This document shows positions 1-5,001 of a stretch of DNA of 8,068 nt, piece after piece; the first letter of the stretch is position 1, and each line of letters opens with the position of its first letter. The translations under genes were made by a program, and so were the position numbers. Under the pieces are notes generated by a model. That model worked only from the letters and a program-made list of their open reading frames with translations, did not search any database and was not told the DNA's origin. The DNA comes from Bordetella parapertussis. Lineage in GTDB: Bacteria; Pseudomonadota; Gammaproteobacteria; Burkholderiales; SG8-39. The stretch lies in assembly GCA_945906975.1 (NCBI GenBank), contig CAMDRY010000130.1, forward strand, positions 1-8,068, written 5' to 3'.

Positions 1-14
1 TGGCGCTGGCCGGG

Positions 15-1709
15 CTAAAGATCCCCGAACACCATTCGCCCGCCAACCATGGTCATCACCGGCGCGATATCCATGATCTGGTCCTCGGGTATGGAAAGAT
101 AATCCTCGCGGATGACAACCATATCGGCATATTTTCCCGGTTCGATCGACCCTTTCTGTTTCTCCTCGAAACTCAGCCATGCGCCGTTGATGGTCATGGC
201 GCGCAGCGCCTGCTCGCGGGCGAGCTTCTGTACCGCGCCGACCACTTCGCCCGTCTGGCTCCGGCGTGAAATAGCGCTCCACATGATGAAAAAGGGCCGC
301 GGCGGCACGTTGTCGCTTGCTAGAACCAGGGGCACGCCTGCGTCGATGATCGAGCGGTAGGGCGCGTAATGCTCGCGAAGATTCTCCGCGAGTTGCGCGC
401 GGCTCATCAACCCGTTCTTCCAGACTGTCTGCGCGGAAATCACCGTGACCGCCATGTCGAGTCGTTTGATGGTTTCAATATTTGCGGGTTTCATCGGACC
501 CATGTGCGAAATCAACCAGCGCTTTCCGGAGAGCGGCACTTCACGGTTCACTTCCTCGAAAACCGCGAGCACGTCATCGACGGCTTTCTGATACGGCGCT
601 ATGGTGTTGACGCGGATGCCGGCGCGCGCCGCGGTGAACGCAATTTCGCGGAAACGCTCGGGCGTGAGTGCTTCGTAGTTGTAGGCCCCCCAGCCGGTAT
701 AGGGAAGTGCGGCCTTCAGAATTCGCGCGATGCCAGGGTTGCCGCCAGCCTGGATAAAAATGCCGTCGATTCTGAGCATTGCATCACCAAAGCCCCGTCC
801 AGTCGCGGCAGGACTCCAGCCGAGCTTTTTTTCTTCAATATCGGCGGCGACGTACGCGCCTGGCGTGGGGCTGAACACCAGGTGGCTGCGCACCGTGAGT
901 TCGCCGCGCGAATGCAATTCGCGATAAGCGCGAACGGTTTCGTCGGCAATACCGTGTCCTTCATAGGTGCTGGTGGTGCCCGCGGCGTTGTAGCGTCGCT
1001 GCGATTCTTCGAGACCTTTCACGCGCATGGCATGGTCGAAGCGCGGAACGTCCTTCATCAAACTGAATTCCAGCGTCGGCACAAAATCGCTTTCGCTGAA
1101 TACGCCGGTCGGTTCGCCGGTCGCGTCCTTGAAAATCGTTACGCCATCGTAGGGCGGCGGTGTGTCCCGGGTTATGCCCGCGAGCCGCAAAGCATGACTG
1201 TTCGCGATCGAAAAAATGGGGGGTTTGCCCCAATAACCCCAGATGCCGCGGATGTACACCGGGTTGTCGGGAGAGACCGAATCCAGTTCCCATCGATCGG
1301 GCAGGCGCTTCTCCGCAAGATTGCCGGGAACGTCGAGGTAATACGGCGGATCGCCGACCGGCATGGTAACGATCCACTCGCCCGGTTTCGCTTTTTTGAC
1401 TTCAGCCGCAACGCGATCGAGGATGTCGGCGATCGAACGCGCTCCCGCGAGCGAAGGGTAGAGCGTCTTGAGACCCTCGCGATCCATGTGCGCATGGCCG
1501 TCGTAGAGACCGGGCACCACTGTCTTGCCCGCGAGGTCGATTACGCGTGTTTGCGGTCCGGCGGTCTTCAGGATCTCCGCGTCGGCACCGACGGCGAGAA
1601 TGATGCCATCGCGAACCGCCACCGCCTGCACCATTGAAAAGTGCGCATCGACCGTAAGAATTTTTCCATTGTGGAAAACGAGGTCGGCTGGAGTGTCGGT
1701 ATTCAGCAC
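15..1709 (-). CDS. YtcJ-like metal-dependent amidohydrolase (amidohydrolase_3 family)
   Basis: Cytoplasmic amidohydrolase-superfamily enzyme of 564 residues, a usual length for YtcJ / N-substituted formamide deformylase relatives. The N-terminus (ADLVFHNGKILTVD, residues 8-21) is the standard small beta-domain opening and supports the GTG start at 1707-1709. The barrel begins with the metal-binding HxH in GLYDGHAH (His72, His74). A later His402 (WLISHMGP) and Asp466 (LASDN) fit the beta-6 His and beta-8 Asp. The C-terminal GSIEPGKYADMVV (520-532) is the family's closing motif. Oddly, the place of the family's usual VHAIGD motif is taken by VNTIAP (367-372), so a metal-ligand His appears replaced by Asn368. 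No Shine-Dalgarno sequence is visible. The start lies 15 bases after the cysteine hydrolase stop and in the same frame, suggesting translational coupling. In a dioxygenase operon the substrate may be an N-formyl or N-acyl ring-cleavage product (inference). Family call secure, substrate unknown. Confidence 0.9.
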   Translation of the reverse strand: MLNTDTPADLVFHNGKILTVDAHFSMVQAVAVRDGIILAVGADAEILKTAGPQTRVIDLAGKTVVPGLYDGHAHMDREGLKTLYPSLAGARSIADILDRVAAEVKKAKPGEWIVTMPVGDPPYYLDVPGNLAEKRLPDRWELDSVSPDNPVYIRGIWGYWGKPPIFSIANSHALRLAGITRDTPPPYDGVTIFKDATGEPTGVFSESDFVPTLEFSLMKDVPRFDHAMRVKGLEESQRRYNAAGTTSTYEGHGIADETVRAYRELHSRGELTVRSHLVFSPTPGAYVAADIEEKKLGWSPAATGRGFGDAMLRIDGIFIQAGGNPGIARILKAALPYTGWGAYNYEALTPERFREIAFTAARAGIRVNTIAPYQKAVDDVLAVFEEVNREVPLSGKRWLISHMGPMKPANIETIKRLDMAVTVISAQTVWKNGLMSRAQLAENLREHYAPYRSIIDAGVPLVLASDNVPPRPFFIMWSAISRRSQTGEVVGAVQKLAREQALRAMTINGAWLSFEEKQKGSIEPGKYADMVVIREDYLSIPEDQIMDIAPVMTMVGGRMVFGDL

Positions 1710-1724
1710 GGCGCCGTCTGAAAG

Positions 1725-2387
1725 CTAGCCGGCCTTGCGCAGCGGCTGCTGCACCGCGCTCATCCACATCGCGGAGAGCGATTTCGCGTCGCTGACGGTG
1801 CCGTAGTACATCATCACGTTCTTGAGCGTCGCGTCGTGCAGGTCCTTGAACGGCCCACCGACGCAATCTTCGGGCACCACGGTGTAGTAGCCGCGGAAGA
1901 ATCCCGAGCGCAGCGTCGATTCCACGCACACGTTGGTGACCACGCCGGTGCACACGATGGTGCGAATGCCGTGATTGCGAAGGATGTCGTCAAGGCGCGT
2001 GCCATGAAATGCGTCGTAGCGGTGCTTCTCCACGAAGAATTCGTCCTCGCGCGGCTTCATGCGGTAGAAGTCGTAGCCCCAACTGCCGCCTTCGCAGCAC
2101 ACCACCTTGTCCGTACCGCGAGAAAGATTACGCGCGAGCATGCCCGGCGGCAGGAACTGCGGCTCGTAGTTCGCGCGCACCCAGACGATTTTCACCCCGG
2201 CTGCGCGCGCCGCGTCGACCGCCACGTTGATCGCGTCAGCGATCGCGGGGCAGCCCGAGATGTCGGATTTCACCGCCTTGTCGATGTAGCCGCCTTCGGC
2301 GCAGAAATCATTCTGCATATCGATGACGAGAAGCGCCGTGTGCATTGGCGCCGCGACATTTTCCAGACCCGCCAGTAATTCCTGCAT
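1725..2387 (-). CDS. isochorismatase-family cysteine hydrolase (amidase-like)
   Basis: Alpha/beta cysteine hydrolase of 220 residues, normal for the isochorismatase / nicotinamidase / maleamate amidohydrolase family. The catalytic triad is visible: Asp23 in LLVIDMQNDF, Lys121 in FFVEKHRYDAF, and Cys154 in GVVTNVCVES, with the family's cis-peptide before Thr151. The stretch EGGSWGYDF (99-107) resembles RutB-type ureidoacrylate and other amide hydrolases. The frame stays open upstream to 2714, but the ATG at 2385-2387 is chosen because AGGAGA lies 6 bases before it and because upstream residues are low-complexity translation of the overlapping ligB gene. It starts 10 bases after the ligB stop, and its ribosome binding site overlaps that TAG. 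Position between a ring-cleavage dioxygenase and an amidohydrolase suggests hydrolysis of an amide intermediate, as maleamate amidase does in pyridine catabolism (inference). True isochorismatase activity is unlikely because no siderophore genes are present. Confidence 0.93.
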   Translation of the reverse strand: MQELLAGLENVAAPMHTALLVIDMQNDFCAEGGYIDKAVKSDISGCPAIADAINVAVDAARAAGVKIVWVRANYEPQFLPPGMLARNLSRGTDKVVCCEGGSWGYDFYRMKPREDEFFVEKHRYDAFHGTRLDDILRNHGIRTIVCTGVVTNVCVESTLRSGFFRGYYTVVPEDCVGGPFKDLHDATLKNVMMYYGTVSDAKSLSAMWMSAVQQPLRKAG

Positions 2388-2393
2388 TGCGTT

Positions 2394-2399
2394 TCTCCT
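2394..2399 (-). promoter_or_regulatory. ribosome binding site of the cysteine hydrolase, overlapping the ligB stop
   Basis: The minus strand reads AGGAGA 6 bases before the ATG at 2385-2387, and its first A is the second base of the ligB TAG stop (2398-2400). A ribosome terminating on ligB would sit directly on this site, so the two genes are probably translationally coupled. The site also decides the start codon against the much longer upstream open frame. Confidence 0.75.
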
Positions 2400-3234
2400 A
2401 ATCCCAGACCACGCCACCCATGCCGCAGCGCATGGCAACCGTTGGTTCGTAGCACACCACGCGTGCCTTCGCGCCTTTGGCCGCGCCCCAGGGCACGAAC
2501 CAGGCAAGCAGCTCGGGCGTGCCGCCGTCGCCCGCGGCGCGCAAACGCTCGAAACTGCACTCGGCGAGCGCGCGTTCGGTTTCGCCTTTTTCCATGAGCG
2601 CGAGAAACCAGCGGTCGAATTCCTCGTCGATCTGAAAGTAACGCGGGCCGCCCGGGTCGTGCGAGAGTCCGCCCGTGCCCAGCATCGCCACGCGCAGGCC
2701 CGCGGGCAGCACATTGCGCACGATCTCGGCGACTTTGGCGCCTACCTCGAAGCAGCGAGCGGCGCTCGGCACCGGCGGCACGATGCAGTTCATGTGCACC
2801 GGCACGATGGGGATGTCGTACTTCGGCGTCAGAGTCGTTAGCGGCACCGAAAAATTGTCATCGAAAAGCAGATCGTCGCGGAATGCGAATGCAATGCCGC
2901 GGCGGTCGAGTTCGCGCACCAGCGTGCGCGCTACCTCCGGATTGCCGCCAACGCGGTACTCGTCGATATTGAGCCAGTCCCTGAACCAGGGCGCCGGGCC
3001 GGTCCATGCGGGCGCGGTGCCAATGCAGAAATCGGGGGTGTTGTCGATCGGCAGATTGAGGATGTGGTCATTCGAAAACCCCAGGATCACATCGGGTTTC
3101 GATTCGCGCAGAATGCGCCCGAGTTCGGCGTAGCCCGCGCGGAGCCCGCTTTGCTGCTCTGGCGTCGCCATGTCCAACCACCCGGTGAGTCCGGGGGCAT
3201 GGGCGACAGCCATAGTGCAGACGAGGTCGGCCAT
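2398..3234 (-). CDS. LigB-type class III extradiol ring-cleavage dioxygenase, catalytic (beta) subunit
   Basis: Fe(II)-dependent dioxygenase subunit of 278 residues that should cleave a catechol-like ring next to its two hydroxyls. Compared by eye with LigB of protocatechuate 4,5-dioxygenase, the iron ligands are His12 (VAHAPGL), His57 (SNDHILNL) and Glu241 (TPELLAWF). The active-site base His192 sits in GTGGLSHDPGGP, the counterpart of LigB His195. The second active-site His, in LigB's DHG..VPL segment, is not conserved. Here the segment reads FDDNFSVPL (124-132), placing Asp126 at that position. The ATG lies only 2 bases after the stop of the LigA-like gene and has no strong ribosome binding site, so coupled translation is likely. 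The two proteins presumably form an alpha-beta enzyme like LigAB or CarBaBb. Candidate substrates include protocatechuate-like, aminophenol-like or dihydroxypyridine compounds. Such genes are often mislabelled protocatechuate 3,4-dioxygenase, an unrelated intradiol family. Confidence 0.93.
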   Translation of the reverse strand: MADLVCTMAVAHAPGLTGWLDMATPEQQSGLRAGYAELGRILRESKPDVILGFSNDHILNLPIDNTPDFCIGTAPAWTGPAPWFRDWLNIDEYRVGGNPEVARTLVRELDRRGIAFAFRDDLLFDDNFSVPLTTLTPKYDIPIVPVHMNCIVPPVPSAARCFEVGAKVAEIVRNVLPAGLRVAMLGTGGLSHDPGGPRYFQIDEEFDRWFLALMEKGETERALAECSFERLRAAGDGGTPELLAWFVPWGAAKGAKARVVCYEPTVAMRCGMGGVVWD

Positions 3235-3236
3235 AT

Positions 3237-3539
3237 TTATCTGGGCGTGTCGACCAGGGCCTTGATGTAGGCCTGGGCGGCGGCGCTTGTCTGGGTATTG
3301 CGCGCCGAACCGTGATACAGGCGCGTGATCTGGGTGAGGAAGTAGGGGTGAACGCCCAGCTCCGCCATGCGCTTGAGGTCTTGCTTGCGGAAGGCGTCGC
3401 GCTCGTCCTCGCTTAATGCATAATCCGACATCAGCCCTTCGAGGTCGTCCTTCCAGCGACGCACCAGCGCCATATCGCGGCGCACATCGAACACCATGCG
3501 GTTGGCGGGCAGTGTGCGTATGACGTCGGATATGCTCAT
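3237..3539 (-). CDS. LigA-like small (alpha) subunit of extradiol dioxygenase
   Basis: All-helical protein of 100 residues matching the LigA family (alpha subunit of protocatechuate 4,5-dioxygenase type enzymes). The core lies at about residues 36-68: LMSDYALSEDER, then a DLKRM helix, then the signature ELGVHPYFL (60-68). In LigAB the alpha subunit has no iron ligands but covers the active site and contributes substrate contacts. It heads the four-gene unit, and its TAA stop is 2 bases before the ATG of the LigB-like partner, which strongly supports joint assembly. The ATG at 3537-3539 is the only sensible start because LigA-like sequence begins soon after it. No Shine-Dalgarno sequence is visible, and a possible -10 element lies only 6 bases upstream, so the mRNA may be leaderless. 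Length is within the range of stand-alone LigA proteins. Confidence 0.9.
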   Translation of the reverse strand: MSISDVIRTLPANRMVFDVRRDMALVRRWKDDLEGLMSDYALSEDERDAFRKQDLKRMAELGVHPYFLTQITRLYHGSARNTQTSAAAQAYIKALVDTPR

Positions 3540-3545
3540 GAATTC

Positions 3546-3575
3546 ATTCTAGCGCAATACAGCAGCAGCATACAA
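3546..3575 (-). promoter_or_regulatory. possible sigma-70-like promoter of the ligA-ligB operon
   Basis: On the minus strand TTGTAT (3570-3575) and TAGAAT (3546-3551) are separated by 18 bases. They match the -35 and -10 consensus at 4 of 6 and 5 of 6 positions. Transcription would start about 7 bases downstream, at or next to the A of the ligA ATG (3539), giving a leaderless or near-leaderless transcript. It is the best promoter-like pair in the gap, but such matches occur by chance. Confidence 0.3.
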
Positions 3576-3576
3576 T
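3571..3576 (+). promoter_or_regulatory. possible -10 element for the divergent small reading frame
   Basis: TACAAT matches the -10 consensus at 5 of 6 positions and lies 54 bases before the plus-strand ATG at 3630. It overlaps the proposed -35 element of the ligA promoter on the other strand. No good -35 partner is seen; TTCTAG at 3547-3552, with an 18-base spacing, is the nearest candidate. Confidence 0.2.
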
Positions 3577-3580
3577 GGAG

Positions 3581-3596
3581 TGACCGATCCTGGTCA
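3581..3596. promoter_or_regulatory. inverted repeat TGACC-N6-GGTCA, possible operator
   Basis: The arms TGACC (3581-3585) and GGTCA (3592-3596) are perfect complements separated by 6 bases. The dyad lies directly upstream of the proposed ligA -35 element, about -42 to -57 from the proposed start, where an activator could bind. It sits between two divergent reading frames. The arms are short, so this is suggestive only, and no regulator gene is present in the window. Confidence 0.3.
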
Positions 3597-3614
3597 TGGA
3601 CGCGGGGCACTTCG

Positions 3615-3622
3615 AAAGGAGA
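3615..3622 (+). promoter_or_regulatory. strong ribosome binding site before the small plus-strand frame
   Basis: AAAGGAGA lies 7 bases before the ATG at 3630. This near-ideal sequence and spacing is better than that of most minus-strand genes here, and it is the main reason to take the short frame behind it seriously. Confidence 0.5.
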
Positions 3623-3629
3623 CGCGGCA

Positions 3630-3806
3630 ATGGCTTTCGGCAGTTTGAATATGCATTGCCATCGCTTCACGGATACCGATGCGCCTGAGGTGGTGAAGCG
3701 CCTGAAAGCCGTGAGATTCCTGACCCGGGCGGGATCGCCCGATCAAGCCGCCTCCGTGCAGGAGTCGACCCAGGTCGGCTACTGCTCGGGCCAGATATTT
3801 TCATGA
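3630..3806 (+). CDS. unrecognised 58-residue reading frame, possibly a truncated gene
   Basis: ATG at 3630 and TGA at 3804-3806 encode 58 residues starting MAFGSLNMHCHRFTDTDAPE and ending QVGYCSGQIFS. It is divergent from ligA and lies wholly inside the 310-base gap, so it is not a shadow of another gene. The start has an excellent ribosome binding site. I do not recognise the protein. It has no membrane segment or signal peptide. The ending loosely recalls the GYCxSGQI segment of [2Fe-2S] subunits of molybdenum hydroxylases, but it is too short to rely on and nothing upstream resembles that family. A second frame starts at 3803 in an ATGA overlap (MNLDERDLIEVPVGP...) but soon runs into the opposing Bug gene at 3850. 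The pair may be the 5' relic of a gene cut off by rearrangement, a real small protein, or chance. Confidence 0.4.
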   Translation: MAFGSLNMHCHRFTDTDAPEVVKRLKAVRFLTRAGSPDQAASVQESTQVGYCSGQIFS

Positions 3807-3849
3807 ATCTCGACGAGCGGGACCTGATCGAGGTGCCCGTCGGACCTGC

Positions 3850-4830
3850 CTACTCGGGCTCCATACCCACCGACCGCATGAGCTTGGCCGCCATGGGAAT
3901 TTCCGACCTGACGCGCTCGATCATTTCTTCCGGCGTGCTCGGAATAAACTCAAAGCCGGCGGCGGCGAACTTCGTTTGTGTCGCGGGTGAGCGCAGGTAA
4001 TCCCCCACCTGGCGATTCAGTTTGTCGATGATGGGCCTGGGCACGGCCGAAGGAGCGGACAAGCCAAACCAGGTGGCCATATCAAATCCGGGCAAGCCGG
4101 CTTCAGAGACAGTTGGCAAATCCGGCAACGCCCGGGTACGTATAAGGCCCGACGTGGCCAGCGCCCTGACCTTGCCGCTCCTGATATGCGGCAGAATCGA
4201 AGGCCCCTCGAACATTACCTGCACTTCGCCGGCAATAATCCCCGCCTGCGCCTGCGCATTGCCCTTGAAGGGCACATGCACCATGTCGATGCCGGCCCGC
4301 GTCTTGAACAGTTCGGTCACCAGGTGATGCCCGCCACCCATGCCAATCGATGCATAAAACAATTTGCCGGGCTGCGCTTTGGCAAGAGCGATGAGTTCCG
4401 CGATCGAACGCGCCGGCACCGAGGGGTTCACCGTGACATTGAACGGAAACGCGATCATCATGGTGATGGAGGCAAAATCGCGCAGCGGATCGTAGGGAAG
4501 CGATTTGCGCGACGCGGTAAGAAACACCAGGCCGGATTGCGTGCCCATCACCAGCGTGTATCCATCTGCGGGCGATTTTGCCGCGGCCTCAAGAGCAATC
4601 GCCTGACTCGCGCCCGGCCGGTTGTCGATCACCATGGGCTGTCCCAGCCGTTCCAGAAAAACCTGCCCGAGGTCGCGGGCGAGAACATCGAGCGCGCTTC
4701 CCGGGGTGTAGGGAACGATGAAACGCACCGGCCGATTTGGATAATTGTCCGCCGGGTTTTGCGCTTGCACCCCAAGTGCAAACCACGACAACGCACAGCA
4801 CAGCAACAGGGCAACTCGTTTTGCTTGCAT
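3850..4830 (-). CDS. TTT (Bug family) periplasmic substrate-binding protein, second copy
   Basis: Periplasmic solute receptor of 326 residues, normal for the Bug/TctC family, which delivers organic acids to TctAB-type transporters. A signal peptide is visible: basic MQAKR, a hydrophobic core, and probable cleavage after VQA (residue 23). The mature protein opens with the family's YPNRPVRFIVPYTPG (30-44), then ALDVLARDLG. Typical later motifs are SIGMGGGHHL (161-170), VHVPFKGNAQAQAG (184-197) and LPDLPTVSEAGLPGF (235-249). The frame is open to 4995, but the ATG at 4828-4830 is chosen because TGGAG precedes it by 6 bases and the signal peptide begins exactly there. It is 171 bases from the upstream Bug gene and 310 bases from ligA, so it could be transcribed alone or by readthrough. 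No TctA or TctB membrane gene is in the window. Ligand unknown. Confidence 0.93.
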   Translation of the reverse strand: MQAKRVALLLCCALSWFALGVQAQNPADNYPNRPVRFIVPYTPGSALDVLARDLGQVFLERLGQPMVIDNRPGASQAIALEAAAKSPADGYTLVMGTQSGLVFLTASRKSLPYDPLRDFASITMMIAFPFNVTVNPSVPARSIAELIALAKAQPGKLFYASIGMGGGHHLVTELFKTRAGIDMVHVPFKGNAQAQAGIIAGEVQVMFEGPSILPHIRSGKVRALATSGLIRTRALPDLPTVSEAGLPGFDMATWFGLSAPSAVPRPIIDKLNRQVGDYLRSPATQTKFAAAGFEFIPSTPEEMIERVRSEIPMAAKLMRSVGMEPE

Positions 4831-4836
4831 GCGACG

Positions 4837-4841
4837 CTCCA
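4837..4841 (-). promoter_or_regulatory. ribosome binding site that fixes the start of the second Bug protein
   Basis: The minus strand reads TGGAG 6 bases before the ATG at 4828-4830. Together with the signal peptide beginning at that ATG, it supports the shorter start over upstream ATGs as far as 4995. Confidence 0.6.
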
Positions 4842-4865
4842 GAGGTTCAGATAAAGGTGGATGCG

Positions 4866-4978
4866 ATGCTAGCATAGGCATGATGCTTGCCCCTCCCCCT
4901 TGTATGTACATCGTGATTCGCCTCGTGAACGCGCGGCACATCACAGAGCAAGGGCGCAACAATCCGACGGGCAAGCAT
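4866..4978. repeat. palindrome and 10-bp inverted repeat in the gap between the two Bug genes
   Basis: The 171-base gap 4831-5001 holds no gene. It contains a perfect 10-base palindrome, ATGCTAGCAT (4866-4875), followed by ATGCTTGCCC (4883-4892), whose exact reverse complement GGGCAAGCAT occurs at 4969-4978, 76 bases further on. There is no T-tract to make a terminator. The elements could be operator half-sites for the downstream Bug gene, or chance. I see no convincing -35/-10 pair in this gap. Confidence 0.3.
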
Positions 4979-5001
4979 TGATGAATGTAAGCCATCGGCG
5001 A

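Noticed and set aside
369..1637. Plus-strand open frame of 422 codons opposite the amidohydrolase
   Set aside because: It lies entirely antisense to a gene with clear family motifs, its translation shows no recognisable motif, and long antisense frames are common in GC-rich DNA.
2388..2714. N-terminal extension of the cysteine hydrolase frame
   Set aside because: The 109 extra residues overlap ligB out of frame, look like shadow translation, and precede a good ribosome binding site and the normal family start.
3726..3741. Hairpin CGGGCG-GGAT-CGCCCG as a terminator after the second Bug gene
   Set aside because: The stem is only 6 bp, there is no T-tract on either strand, and it lies within the small plus-strand frame, so terminator function is unsupported.
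4831..4995. N-terminal extension of the second Bug protein
   Set aside because: A signal peptide starts exactly at the ATG at 4828-4830 with a ribosome binding site, and upstream residues do not fit the family.
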